Part shown: one piece after another, positions 6,812-15,703 of the stretch
How the letters are laid out: every line of letters begins with the position of its first letter
Numbering within the stretch: the first letter of the stretch is position 1
Source: Ruminococcus flavefaciens
GTDB lineage: Bacteria; Bacillota; Clostridia; Oscillospirales; Ruminococcaceae
Reading direction: 5' to 3'
DNA: 42,822 nt
Assembly (NCBI GenBank): GCA_902766595.1
Contig: CACXEJ010000088.1
Coordinates: 1 to 42,822, forward strand
Made by a program: the position numbers and the translations under genes
The notes under the pieces: model-generated
What the model saw: only the letters and a program-made list of their open reading frames with translations
Told to the model about the DNA's origin: nothing
Database searches by the model: none

Positions 6812-9268
6812 TTATTCAGGCACCGGCGGATCGCCTGCCGGTGGTTTATTCTGCTGCGGCTGTTCCTGAGCCTGCTGTTGGTCGGGAGGAACTTGCTGCT
6901 GCTGTTGTTCAGGCTGCTGACCGGGTGGTTGTTCCGGAGACTGCTGCTGCTCGGGCGGAACCTGCTGTTGCTGCTGTTCCGGCTGCTGAGCCTGTTGGTC
7001 GGGGTTCTGTTGCTGAGGCTGCTGTTGCTCAGGCGGAACCTGCTGCTGCTGTTGTTCAGGCTGCTGTGCCTGCTGTTCGGGGATCTGCTGCTGAGGCTGC
7101 TGCTGTTCAGGCGGAACCTGCTGCTGGTTGTTATTGTAGTTGTTGTTATCGGGTATCTGGACTGCCGGAACTTCCTCAGCCGGCTGAGTTGTAGTTGTGG
7201 AAGTGGTAGTGGTAGTGGTCGTATTCTTTACAAGGGGCTTTCTGTTCTCGGCAGGGAGCTTCGCTGTGGGCTTTTTGCCGTTGAGACCGTAGCACTCCTG
7301 ATATGCGAGAATGATGTCGCGAATCATATACTTTGAATATTCACCGCCCTCGATAACGCCTGCAAAAGCAACTTCGGGGTTGTCTGCCGGAGCAAAGCCG
7401 ATGAAGAAGGAGTTCTGCTCCTCGAGGTCCTTACCGGTCTGAGGAGTACCGGTCTTGATAGCAACGTCGAAGCCGAGGTCTGAGAGCGAATACTTCGGGG
7501 GCATATTGTTGTGCGAAGCGTCGATCATACCGCCGATGATGAGGTCGTACATATCCTTGTTCTTAACGTCGATGGTCTGAGCAACGGTGGGTTCGGTCTG
7601 TGAAACGAGCTTTCCGGAGCCGTAGTCGTAGAGGCCGTCAACGATGTACGGCTTGTAGCGGACGCCGCGGTTTGCGATAGTATTGGCAACGACTGCCATC
7701 TGGAGCGGAGTCATACCTGCGTCCTGGTTTCCGATAGCAGCCTGAAGAACGTAACCGATGTACCATACAAGACCGTGCTCGGCGAAGGTCTCGGGGTTGC
7801 AGAGGTAGCCGGCAGAGTCGCCGGTCTCGAGACCTGTGTGCTGTCCGAGTCCGTAGAGCTTTGCGTACTCGGTTATCTTGTCGATGCCGAGACGGTCTGC
7901 GAGCTCATAGAAGTAAACGTTGCAGGAAACCTCTATCGCACGGCGTATAGCCACATTTCCGTGGAAGCCTGCACACTGGAAGTCTCCGCCGTGGTACTTG
8001 AAATACTTGTGGCAGTTGAAGGTCGTGTTCGCGTCAACGATGCCCTCGTTCAGACCTGCGGTCGCTGTTATCGTCTTGAAGGTCGAGCCGGGACGGTAAA
8101 GACCGTTCGTACAGCGATTGAGGAGGGGGGAGTTCTCCTCGGTAAGGAAGAAATCGTAGTTTTCGGTATAGTCCTTGAGGTTATAGGTCGGAGCGTTCGC
8201 AAAGCCCTTGACAGCTCCTGTCTTGGCGTCAAGAACTGCGATAGCGCCGCACTTGACGTTCTTGAGCTTGGGGTTGGTATTTATCGAGGGGAAGTTGGTT
8301 ATGAAGTCGTCGAGTATCTTCTGGAGCTTGAGCTGATAAGCGCCGTCAACAGTCAGACGGGCGGTCTTGCCGGATTCGGTCTCGACGATTGTACGGACGT
8401 CAACGACCGAGCCGTTATCGACTGTTATCTCCTCCTCGCCGTTGTGACCGCGGAGAGTCGATTCGAGAGCCGCTTCGATACCGCTCTTGCCGACGATGTC
8501 GTCGAGAGCGTAGCCCTGATTTTTGAGTTCGGCGTACTCCTCGGCGTAGATAGGACCGACTGTTCCGAGCTCGTGGGGGAGAATATCTCCGCGGACGATT
8601 CGTCTTTCCGAGGACTCTATCGCGTCAACACCGGGGTAGAAGTTGCTGAGCTCCTTCATATCAATGACGGTCTGCTGGTCAACGCCTTCAGCGAGCACGA
8701 GGTCGATGTTGTAGGCAAAGTCCTTGACTATCATATCGTAGCGTAGTCCTGCAAGGATACGCTTTTCCTCATCTGTGTAGGAGTCGTCTATCTTGTAGTC
8801 GGAAATTAGCTTGTCTATGCAGTTGTCAGCGGTCGCGTAGACGTTAAGGCTGAGCTTTTCGATGACCTCTGCACTCTTTTTATTGTCAGTGAACACATAG
8901 GGCTTGTCCGCTGAGATTGGCAGACTGTCCTTGTAGGGGTGACCGTGCTCCTTGAGGGCTTTGCAGAGAACAAGGAGAGTATCGTTGCCCTTTCTGAGGT
9001 CAGTGGGGAAGAGAGCCTTGCAGAGGATTATGTCGTTTCTTGCGTCGTTGGTTATGAGGGTGTTGCCGCTGTAATCAACTATGCCTCCGCGTGTTGCCTT
9101 GACCTGTCTGGTGTACTTGACAGCGGTCTCGCTGAATTTGACAGGGGTGGTGATGTCCTTGTCACCCACGACCTGTATCTTCATAAGCCTGAGGGCGCTG
9201 AGGACGCTGAGCATTATTACCAGCAGGACGATAATTATCGACTTTATATTATCTGTAATGCTTTTCAA
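6812..9268 (-). CDS. mrdA: Penicillin-binding protein 2 (elongation transpeptidase) with a Gln-rich C-terminal tail
   Basis: The 818-residue class B PBP has a membrane anchor (residues 8-27), a PBP dimerisation domain (about 55-300) and a transpeptidase domain (about 338-655). The active-site motifs are S395-T-F-K398, S448-C-N450 and K605-T-G607. It cross-links peptidoglycan of the side wall with the Mre complex, as the mreBCD context indicates. After the catalytic domain come a Thr run (682-694) and a Gln/Pro/Glu-rich tail to residue 818, about 135 residues that canonical PBP2 lacks. The tail holds four imperfect repeats. The start is a TTG: GGAGGAT lies 6 bases upstream and no nearby ATG has a ribosome site. 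It ends the murC-to-PBP2 run at a strong terminator. Confidence 0.93.
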   Translation of the reverse strand: MKSITDNIKSIIIVLLVIMLSVLSALRLMKIQVVGDKDITTPVKFSETAVKYTRQVKATRGGIVDYSGNTLITNDARNDIILCKALFPTDLRKGNDTLLVLCKALKEHGHPYKDSLPISADKPYVFTDNKKSAEVIEKLSLNVYATADNCIDKLISDYKIDDSYTDEEKRILAGLRYDMIVKDFAYNIDLVLAEGVDQQTVIDMKELSNFYPGVDAIESSERRIVRGDILPHELGTVGPIYAEEYAELKNQGYALDDIVGKSGIEAALESTLRGHNGEEEITVDNGSVVDVRTIVETESGKTARLTVDGAYQLKLQKILDDFITNFPSINTNPKLKNVKCGAIAVLDAKTGAVKGFANAPTYNLKDYTENYDFFLTEENSPLLNRCTNGLYRPGSTFKTITATAGLNEGIVDANTTFNCHKYFKYHGGDFQCAGFHGNVAIRRAIEVSCNVYFYELADRLGIDKITEYAKLYGLGQHTGLETGDSAGYLCNPETFAEHGLVWYIGYVLQAAIGNQDAGMTPLQMAVVANTIANRGVRYKPYIVDGLYDYGSGKLVSQTEPTVAQTIDVKNKDMYDLIIGGMIDASHNNMPPKYSLSDLGFDVAIKTGTPQTGKDLEEQNSFFIGFAPADNPEVAFAGVIEGGEYSKYMIRDIILAYQECYGLNGKKPTAKLPAENRKPLVKNTTTTTTTSTTTTQPAEEVPAVQIPDNNNYNNNQQQVPPEQQQPQQQIPEQQAQQPEQQQQQVPPEQQQPQQQNPDQQAQQPEQQQQQVPPEQQQSPEQPPGQQPEQQQQQVPPDQQQAQEQPQQNKPPAGDPPVPE
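6851..7126 (-). repeat. In-frame 78-bp tandem repeats coding the PBP2 Gln-rich tail
   Basis: Residues 715-740 and 741-766 are two nearly identical 26-residue units that begin QQQVPPEQQQPQQQ. Residues 767-789 are a 23-residue variant and 790-806 a partial unit. The repeat length in DNA is about 78 bp, so the copy number could change by slippage or recombination. Confidence 0.85.
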
Positions 9269-9325
9269 TTATATCCTCCGTTCATTTCAGATAAAAACAT
9301 CATCGCCGTACATAAGGTACGGCGG

Positions 9326-9895
9326 TCATTGCTGTTGATTTCTTGTAGTGATCGCTTCCTCGAGAGTGAGGTGCTGTTTGGGCATAAGGAAGCGGTTTAT
9401 GAGCTTCATAACGAGGTATACGAATACCGATGAGATCACGGTATACAGCCATACTCTCAGTGAGACTCTCCGGAATACCCTGCCTACGTCCTCGTATTCC
9501 CACATCTCGTAGTAGAACTTGTAGTCCAGCCAGCACTGTATGAAGGCTGCTGCCGCCGAGATGAGGAGGAAGTTGAAGAACTTGTTTTTCAGGTAAAGCT
9601 CAAAGAGCACAGAGGTCGCTATGCAGAATATCGTCAGCAGCACAGCGTTGTAGCCGAAGAGCTTGCCGCAGCTTATGTCGATGAGAAAACCGCACAGCGC
9701 TCCGGTGAATACAGAGCCGTACTGGTCGTTGTCGATAGATATGAATATCGGGATAGGTATGAGCAGAAGAGGCTTCAGCCATGTTCCCGAGGTCATAAAT
9801 ACAAAGCTGAGGAATATCAGAACGTAATACAGAAACCAGCGAAGAATGGTCTTTATGCGGAGTATCCGCTGTTCGCGGGTAGTTCTGAGTCTCAT
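9326..9895 (-). CDS. mreD: Rod-shape determining protein MreD
   Basis: The 189-residue protein is a run of about five to six membrane segments without a soluble domain, the size and pattern of MreD. It holds the mid-protein 'GALCGFLIDISCG' stretch typical of the family. MreD joins MreC, MreB, RodA and PBP2 in the elongation complex. Its ATG overlaps the mreC stop (ATGA), which indicates translational coupling. PBP2 follows after 57 bases. Confidence 0.85.
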   Translation of the reverse strand: MRLRTTREQRILRIKTILRWFLYYVLIFLSFVFMTSGTWLKPLLLIPIPIFISIDNDQYGSVFTGALCGFLIDISCGKLFGYNAVLLTIFCIATSVLFELYLKNKFFNFLLISAAAAFIQCWLDYKFYYEMWEYEDVGRVFRRVSLRVWLYTVISSVFVYLVMKLINRFLMPKQHLTLEEAITTRNQQQ

Positions 9896-10749
9896 TTCTT
9901 ATCCTCCCTTTTGCCGCTGAAGTCGGTGATGACGATAACGGAGGTAAGACGGGTTATGTCGGTACAGGGCTTGATCCTTGCAGTCACGGAGAGACCGTTT
10001 GAGTCGTAGCCTATGCTTTCGACAGTGCCTATGGGGTAGTCCTTGGGGAACATACCGCTCGTACCCGAGGTTATCATAAGGTCGCCGCTCTTGAGCTTGT
10101 GGGAGGGGCTGACGTGTATGAGCTGAGTCATATTTTCCTCTGCCGGAACTACTCCGCCCTCGATGATACCGGAGTCGGCGTTCGATGACGAGCATACAGC
10201 CGCTATGGAGAGGTCAGGGGAGAGGATAGTCCTTACCGTAGAGACGTGCTTTGAGACTTCTATGGTTATGCCCACGAGTCCCTCTGCCGTAACGACGGGA
10301 CAGTTCGGGAGGATACCGTCCTCGGAGCCCTTGTCGATAGTGAAGGAATGGAATGGATCGTTTGTGACGAAGCCCATAACATCGCAGGGAACTGAGAGAA
10401 CGTAGTCCGAGTGCTCTTCCTTTATGCTGACGAATTTTTTCAGCTCCTCGTTTTCGGCAACGAGAGCATCGTAGTTGGTCAGCTTCTTGTTCATCTCGCC
10501 GAGCTGGGATTTCAGCTGCTGGTTCTCCTCATAGTATTCGTCGGCGTTGCGGAATTTATCCAGTCCGCGCTCAAAACGCATACTGATGCTGTTGGAGAAC
10601 TTTCTTGCGGGCTTTGTGAGGGTGTTGATGAATGACACGCCCGACACCGAGTAGCCGCCCTTTGTGACGGCGTATATCATTATGCCCACGAGAAAAGCGA
10701 GAAAGGACATCAGGACCTTGAATCTTGTGCTTTTCAGGAATTCACGCAT
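9892..10749 (-). CDS. mreC: Rod-shape determining protein MreC
   Basis: The 285-residue protein has an N-terminal membrane helix (about 11-28), a coiled coil (about 60-110) and an outer beta-barrel region typical of MreC. That region contains 'NCPVVTAEGLVGITIEVSKH' and a later 'DLMITSGTSGMFPKDYPIG'. It links cytoplasmic MreB with PBP2 on the outer face. The ATG at 10749 is preceded by AGGAGGAGC. Only 10 bases separate it from the mreB stop, and its own stop overlaps mreD. Confidence 0.92.
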   Translation of the reverse strand: MREFLKSTRFKVLMSFLAFLVGIMIYAVTKGGYSVSGVSFINTLTKPARKFSNSISMRFERGLDKFRNADEYYEENQQLKSQLGEMNKKLTNYDALVAENEELKKFVSIKEEHSDYVLSVPCDVMGFVTNDPFHSFTIDKGSEDGILPNCPVVTAEGLVGITIEVSKHVSTVRTILSPDLSIAAVCSSSNADSGIIEGGVVPAEENMTQLIHVSPSHKLKSGDLMITSGTSGMFPKDYPIGTVESIGYDSNGLSVTARIKPCTDITRLTSVIVITDFSGKREDKK

Positions 10750-10759
10750 TTGCTCCTCC

Positions 10760-11776
10760 TTAATAGTACTTGACGTTTTCGGTAAGAGCGTCCTGATAGT
10801 CGTTTATGTTTTCGAGTATCTTTCCTGTACCCTCTGCAACGCAGTCGAGCGGGTATTCAGCGATATATACGGGCATACCGGTCTCGCGGTTGATGAGACG
10901 GTCGAGACCTCTGAGGAGTGCGCCGCCGCCTGAGAGAGTGATACCGTGGTCGATGATGTCTGCGGAGAGCTCGGGGGGAGTCTTTTCGAGTGTGGACTTT
11001 ATAGCGTCGATGACTCTCGAAAGGGGTTCAACGAGCGCATCTCGTATCTCTGCGGAGCTGACGGTGATATTTTCCGGCAGACCGTTGAGGAGATTTCGTC
11101 CCTTTATCTCCATAGTCTCCTCTTTTTCGCTCGGGAAAGCGTTGCCGATCTCGAGCTTGACGTTTTCGGCAGTGCGCTCGCCTATGAGGAGGCTGTACTT
11201 CTTCTTGATGTAGTTGATGATAGACCTGTCGAATTCGTCTCCGGCACATCTTATCGAACGTGCGGCTACGATACCGCCGAGGGAGATGACGGCAACTTCG
11301 CTCGTACCGCCTCCGATGTCAACTATCATACAGCCGGCAGGATCATTTGTTGGGAGACCTGCGCCGATAGCAGCAGCCATAGGCTCCTCGATGATGAGGA
11401 CGTTGTTGGCGCCTGCCTTTTTGCAGGACTCGCGGACAGCACGTCTTTCAACGGCTGTAACTCCTGACGGGATACAGATTATAACGTTGGCTTTGGTGAA
11501 GAGAGTACCCTTGAGAGCCTTTCTGATGAACTCCTGAAGCATAGTGGTGGCAATATCAAAATCAGCGATAACGCCGTCCTTCAGAGGTCTTACGGCAACG
11601 ATAGAGCCGGGGGTGCGTCCGATGACGTCCTTGGCTTCCTTGCCGACATAGCGGCATTTGTCCGTTCTTGTGTTGACGGCAACTACTGATGGTTCTCTTA
11701 TTATGATACCCTTTCCTCTCATATATACAAGGGTGTTTGCGGTACCAAGATCAATACCTATGTCTTTAGTAAACAT
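10760..11776 (-). CDS. mreB: Actin-like rod-shape protein MreB
   Basis: The 338-residue protein starts with the phosphate-1 motif of the actin fold, '[13 protein letters not shown]' (about 7-19). It carries '[17 protein letters not shown]' (phosphate 2) and '[15 protein letters not shown]' (adenosine motif). It polymerises below the membrane and guides cell-wall insertion. The ATG follows AAGGAGC at a normal distance. It is the first gene of the tight mreBCD-PBP2 group, 53 bases after the DUF4321 gene. Confidence 0.96.
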   Translation of the reverse strand: MFTKDIGIDLGTANTLVYMRGKGIIIREPSVVAVNTRTDKCRYVGKEAKDVIGRTPGSIVAVRPLKDGVIADFDIATTMLQEFIRKALKGTLFTKANVIICIPSGVTAVERRAVRESCKKAGANNVLIIEEPMAAAIGAGLPTNDPAGCMIVDIGGGTSEVAVISLGGIVAARSIRCAGDEFDRSIINYIKKKYSLLIGERTAENVKLEIGNAFPSEKEETMEIKGRNLLNGLPENITVSSAEIRDALVEPLSRVIDAIKSTLEKTPPELSADIIDHGITLSGGGALLRGLDRLINRETGMPVYIAEYPLDCVAEGTGKILENINDYQDALTENVKYY

Positions 11777-11829
11777 TAATGAAGCTCCTTAAAAATATGT
11801 ATGCGTTTCAGTGCCTTACGGCTTGCTCA

Positions 11830-12090
11830 TCAGCTTGTGAAGAGCTTGGGGGCAGTCTTGTAGAAAACGAAGATAGCAGTCAGTACGAGAAGCACCTGAC
11901 AAACGTTGAAACACAGGAAAAATCCGAATGCGAGCTTGAAAGTATCGGTATTGATGAAAGTGCCGGGATCGAATTTAAGCGTTTTGGTGTAGCCGAGCCA
12001 TGAAAGGGAGCCGTCAGCGTAATCGCCTATAAGGTCTCCGAGGAAGGTAGCTGCTATAATGAGCAGCATCATATAAAGCGTTCTTTTCAT
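11830..12090 (-). CDS. DUF4321 family small membrane protein
   Basis: The 86-residue protein has two membrane helices (about 4-22 and 53-79) separated by a short loop. The layout and small size match DUF4321, whose members lie near mreB in other Clostridia, so a role near the shape machinery is plausible but not shown. The ATG at 12090 is preceded by AAGGAGATC. A longer reading from 12207 would overlap the end of dut in another frame and is not supported. Family assignment is by memory of the pattern. Confidence 0.75.
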   Translation of the reverse strand: MKRTLYMMLLIIAATFLGDLIGDYADGSLSWLGYTKTLKFDPGTFINTDTFKLAFGFFLCFNVCQVLLVLTAIFVFYKTAPKLFTS

Positions 12091-12145
12091 TTTCAGATCT
12101 CCTTCTGCCGCAGTGGGCGTTTTTTGTTCATATATGACTGAAATT

Positions 12146-12586
12146 TCAGTCCATACCCGACGAACCGAAGCCGCCCTCTCCTCTTTGTGTCTCAGAGAGG
12201 GAGTCACTGACCTCTATCTCGGGTATTATTATGCGTGTTGGAATGAGCTGGGCTATCCGCATAGCCGGCTCGACTGTGAAGGGACTTTTGCTGTGATTGA
12301 TGAGCGGTATGAACCACTCGCCGCGGTAGTCGCTGTCAACGACGCCGACGCAGTTTGCAAGGGATACACCGTACTTTGCGGAGAGTCCCGAGCGCGGATA
12401 TATAAGCAAGGCGATGTCTGCTTCATCGGGCTCAGCCGTGAGACCGGTGGGTATCATTTTTATCTCGCCCGGAGCGAGAGTTACAGCTTCACTGAGACAG
12501 GCGCAGATGTCGAGACCGGCACTGCCGGAAGTTGCTCGTGTCGGAATGACCGCCTTTGGATCGAGCTTTTTGAATGTGATCTTCAT
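12146..12586 (-). CDS. dut: dUTP diphosphatase (dUTPase)
   Basis: The 146-residue protein shows all five trimeric dUTPase motifs in order: AGLDI (23-27), PRSG (64-67), GVVDSDYRGE (81-90), RIAQLI (110-115) and the C-terminal RGEGGFGSSG (135-144). It hydrolyses dUTP to dUMP, which keeps uracil out of DNA and feeds thymidylate synthesis. The C-terminal glycine-rich arm that closes over the active site is intact. The ATG lies one base after the stop of the U32 gene, so the two are probably co-translated. Confidence 0.95.
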   Translation of the reverse strand: MKITFKKLDPKAVIPTRATSGSAGLDICACLSEAVTLAPGEIKMIPTGLTAEPDEADIALLIYPRSGLSAKYGVSLANCVGVVDSDYRGEWFIPLINHSKSPFTVEPAMRIAQLIPTRIIIPEIEVSDSLSETQRGEGGFGSSGMD

Positions 12587-12587
12587 T

Positions 12588-14618
12588 TTATATACCTCTG
12601 TAATAGAGTCCGCGGGTAATGCTGCCGGAGGGCTTTTCGCCGCTGAGGGCAGCGACCGTTTGCTCAGCGTCCTCGTCGTTCAGGAGGAGCGTTCCGAAAG
12701 CGATATTCCTGAATTCACCGAGCCTGTCCGTCATACAGAGACAGTCAGGATTGAGTATCTCGACGTACTCCTTCGAGCAGGCAATGGAAAGTTTTCTGCC
12801 GGTGCGGTCGATGAGCTGACCGGTGCAGTTCTCGCAGCCGACCTCGTTTCTGACGGGACAGTTACGGGTGAGCATCAGCGGCAGCCTGCCGTAGATGACA
12901 GCTCCGAGCGGAAGTCCGGTGCTGATGGCATTTATCTGATTAACTGTGGACTCGACTGAGACTATGCAGTCCTCAAGACCGAGTCCGCGCAGATATTCTG
13001 CGCTGAATGAGTTGTAAACATTGAGGGTGAAGCTGCCGTGCAGCCTGAAGCCGAGCTCCCTGCCGAGAGCGATATGGTCGGGGGTGTGGCAGAGAAGTCT
13101 GCTGAGCCCTGACTCTTTCAGTGCGGAAAGCCTTTCCGTGAGCTTGTCCTCATCGGTCACGAAACGCGGCGGCAATACGATGATCTTTTCCGCCGGAACT
13201 GCGTTCAGCAGGCTTTCATCTATGAGCTTTTCAGGCACCGCTGCATATTCCGCGAACCTTGCTGCGGTCACTGCCTGTTCTTTTGTACGGCAGTGTACAC
13301 GGAGCGGCAGCCTGCCGGGCGCTTCCCGGAGGGAAGCCGCCGCGAGCTCCGGAACATATCCGGTAACTGTATATGCGGGGGTGTTGTTATGTATAACGAG
13401 TCCGGAGAGTTTGTCAGCCAGCTCGCGGCGAAGCTCGTTGAGCTTCCCGGCAGGCACAAACAGACCGTCGTCGATGTCAGCGGTTATATTTCCGGGTGAA
13501 AATACCGTGTCTCCGAGCTTTGAGAGCTGTTTTGCGACAGCCTCGGGATCAGTCGGACGGTTGAGCGCTGGCGAGGGAACGTCTCCGGAAACAGTCACGG
13601 AGATCTCACCGCACGAAGCCGTAATAGTGAGCGGCTCGCCGTTTCGCATAATGACGTGGAAATCTACGCTGTGAACAGGACGTTCAGAGCGGTAGAGCTG
13701 ATGTATCTGAGGAATAAGCGTCTGAGCGGCAGTAACGTCGTTCTTTTCGCGGACACCGAACATATCCTGCCTTTTCCCTGTGAAGTAGCCGTCCGTGAAG
13801 CCGCTCCGCGAGAAGATACCGCGCAGGAGCTGCATATCGGGAGCTTTTCCCGAAAGAGCACCGCATAGCTCGTTCACCGCCGAGGCAACGTACTCCGGAC
13901 GCTTCATCCTGCCCTCGATCTTCAGCGAATTTACACCTATCTCAGCAAGTTCAGCTGCACGGGGGATAAGCGAAAGATCCTTCAGTGAGAGCGCAGCTCG
14001 TTCTTTTTTGCCGACAGCGGAAAAAGGGAGTCTGCAAGCCTGTCCGCAGCAACCGCGGTTAGCGGAGCGCGAACCCATAACTGCCGACATATAGCACTGT
14101 CCCGAGACTGACATACACAGCGCACCGTGCACGAATATCTCGGTCTCGATATTTTCATCGCATATCTTTTTAATAGTGCCCCTGTCAAGCTCACGCGCCG
14201 GAACTACTCTTGCATAGCCGAGCTCTGCGAGCATACGCGCACCTGCTGCTGTATGCACTGACATCTGCGTAGAAGCGTGGAGAACGGCGTTCGGAACGCA
14301 GCGGCGGATAAGCTCCGCACAGCCCCAGTCCTGAACGATGAAGGCGTCCACACCGGCAGAAGCGGCGTACTTTATAAATGAGCAGAACTCGTCTGCTTCG
14401 CCGTCGGAAATGACGGTATTCACAGCGAGGTCGAGCTTGGCACCGTACAGGTGACAGAGCCTTGCGGCTTCCGCTATCTCTTCGTCATCAAAGTTGGAAG
14501 CGCTGCTTCTTGCTGAAAAGCGCTTTCCGCCGATGTATACGGCGTCCGCACCTGATCTCAGGGCAGCGCGGAGAGTCTCCATACTGCCGGCAGGAGCGAG
14601 CACCTCCGGTCTTTTCAT
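12588..14618 (-). CDS. U32 family peptidase-type protein (RlhA-like)
   Basis: The 676-residue protein has an N-terminal TIM-barrel-like U32 domain. It contains the U32 signature 'EIFVHGALCMSVSGQC' at residues 160-175, with further cysteines at 190, 191 and 195 that suit an iron-sulfur site. The C-terminal part (about 330-676) is the DUF3656-type extension seen in long U32 proteins. Named relatives include the E. coli RlhA, which hydroxylates a 23S rRNA cytidine, and collagenase-like PrtC. RNA modification is the more likely role, but I cannot fix it from sequence. The ATG overlaps the zapA stop (TGATG). This zapA-U32 pairing is also common in other Firmicutes. Confidence 0.9.
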   Translation of the reverse strand: MKRPEVLAPAGSMETLRAALRSGADAVYIGGKRFSARSSASNFDDEEIAEAARLCHLYGAKLDLAVNTVISDGEADEFCSFIKYAASAGVDAFIVQDWGCAELIRRCVPNAVLHASTQMSVHTAAGARMLAELGYARVVPARELDRGTIKKICDENIETEIFVHGALCMSVSGQCYMSAVMGSRSANRGCCGQACRLPFSAVGKKERAALSLKDLSLIPRAAELAEIGVNSLKIEGRMKRPEYVASAVNELCGALSGKAPDMQLLRGIFSRSGFTDGYFTGKRQDMFGVREKNDVTAAQTLIPQIHQLYRSERPVHSVDFHVIMRNGEPLTITASCGEISVTVSGDVPSPALNRPTDPEAVAKQLSKLGDTVFSPGNITADIDDGLFVPAGKLNELRRELADKLSGLVIHNNTPAYTVTGYVPELAAASLREAPGRLPLRVHCRTKEQAVTAARFAEYAAVPEKLIDESLLNAVPAEKIIVLPPRFVTDEDKLTERLSALKESGLSRLLCHTPDHIALGRELGFRLHGSFTLNVYNSFSAEYLRGLGLEDCIVSVESTVNQINAISTGLPLGAVIYGRLPLMLTRNCPVRNEVGCENCTGQLIDRTGRKLSIACSKEYVEILNPDCLCMTDRLGEFRNIAFGTLLLNDEDAEQTVAALSGEKPSGSITRGLYYRGI

Positions 14619-14983
14619 CAGATGCTGTCCTTTAACTGACGGAGCTTGACCATATTTTCAAGCTGTACTATCTTGGATTTGAGCACATCTATCTCCTTGA
14701 GTGCAGCGTCACGCTCGATGCGTGTTCTGCCAGCCTCGTCCACATATTCCTTTGTCTGTGAGCGGATATTGTCAAGGCGCTGATTGGACTTGTTGAGGTC
14801 GTCGAGGAGACTGAGTGCGACCATTATAGAGGCGCCGTAAGGGGAAGAACCGCTTCCCGAATTCATTATCTCGTTTATTTTTGATTCGAGAGCTCTTGCA
14901 AGCGCAAAAACGTAATTGGGTGATTCTGAGGTCTTGAGCTTATACTCCTTGCCGCAGATCACAACTTTAACATCGTTAAGCAT
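14618..14983 (-). CDS. zapA: Cell division protein ZapA
   Basis: The 121-residue protein has the ZapA pattern: an N-terminal beta hairpin ('VKVVICGKEYKLKTS', about 5-19), a short helix, then a long C-terminal coiled coil (about 60-116). It would bind FtsZ polymers and bundle them, matching ftsZ elsewhere in the window. It lies downstream of lexA, with a 134-bp gap that may hold its own promoter, and overlaps the next gene. Confidence 0.88.
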   Translation of the reverse strand: MLNDVKVVICGKEYKLKTSESPNYVFALARALESKINEIMNSGSGSSPYGASIMVALSLLDDLNKSNQRLDNIRSQTKEYVDEAGRTRIERDAALKEIDVLKSKIVQLENMVKLRQLKDSI

Positions 14984-15035
14984 TTTGTTTCTTTCCTTTC
15001 GATTAATTATTCAAGTGAATAAAACTCCACTCTAC

Positions 15036-15064
15036 ATTATACTACATTTTTTTACATATTGGAA
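15036..15064 (-). promoter_or_regulatory. Possible promoter for zapA
   Basis: On the minus strand a perfect TATAAT (15036-15041) lies 17 bp after TTCCAA (15059-15064), a poor -35. The spacing to zapA ATG is about 50 bases. Confidence 0.4.
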
Positions 15065-15117
15065 GAGAATTTTAAAAATTAAATAATAAATCTAATTCAA
15101 GGCGCTTCCCGCGAGCA

Positions 15118-15702
15118 TTAATAGTAGCGTTTCAGACCGATGACCTTGCCGAGTATCTCCACCTCGTCGAAGATCATAGGCTCCATAGTATCGTTCTCAG
15201 GCTGGAGACGGTAGTGCCCTCTTTCCTTATAGAAACGTTTTACGGTAGCCTCCTCGCCGTCGATGAAGGCAACGACTATATCGCCGTTTTCAGCGTAATC
15301 GGTGCTGCGGACTATAACTATGTCGCCGTCGAGGATACCTGCGTTTATCATACTCTCTCCGCGTATCCTCAGCGCAAAGAGCTCTGCCGGATCAATGCCT
15401 TCGGTCTCAAAGCCGATGTAGCCGGTTATATCTTCAACTGCCGTTATGGGCTGACCTGCTGTGACCGTGCCTATGACCGGTACGGAAGCCGTCGAGCTGT
15501 TGGGCAGACGGAGAGTCCTGTTGAGGTTGTCGGTCTTTTCGAGGAGACCGTCAGAGACAAGCATTTCTATATACCTGTGGGCTGTGGAGGTAGAATGGAA
15601 GTCCATAGCGTCCATAATTTCCCTTACAGACGGGGAAGTTCCCTCGTTAAGGCGGCTTTTGATATAGTTGAAGACCTGTATCTTTTTATCCTTGGTAGAC
15701 AT
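15118..15702 (-). CDS. lexA: LexA repressor
   Basis: The 194-residue protein has an N-terminal winged helix (about 1-65) and a C-terminal S24 self-cleavage domain. The cleavage site is A82-G83, the serine is S117 (in RGESM) and the lysine K155 (in ATVKRF). It would repress the SOS response until RecA filaments trigger self-cleavage. Its start codon lies just after the murC stop, with a ribosome site overlapping the end of murC, so it is likely expressed from the murC promoter. I see no LexA box directly upstream. Confidence 0.95.
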   Translation of the reverse strand: MSTKDKKIQVFNYIKSRLNEGTSPSVREIMDAMDFHSTSTAHRYIEMLVSDGLLEKTDNLNRTLRLPNSSTASVPVIGTVTAGQPITAVEDITGYIGFETEGIDPAELFALRIRGESMINAGILDGDIVIVRSTDYAENGDIVVAFIDGEEATVKRFYKERGHYRLQPENDTMEPMIFDEVEILGKVIGLKRYY

Positions 15703-15703
15703 A

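Noticed and set aside
6812-7225. CRISPR-like repeats
   Set aside because: The 78-bp units are in frame, encode a Gln-rich tail and have no spacers.
7775-8746. Open frame of 323 codons on plus, opposite the PBP2 gene
   Set aside because: It overlaps the PBP2 catalytic region completely, has no ribosome site and no recognisable domain.
12091-12207. Longer start for the DUF4321 gene
   Set aside because: It overlaps dut in another frame and its sequence is charged and unlike the family. AAGGAGATC supports the ATG at 12090.
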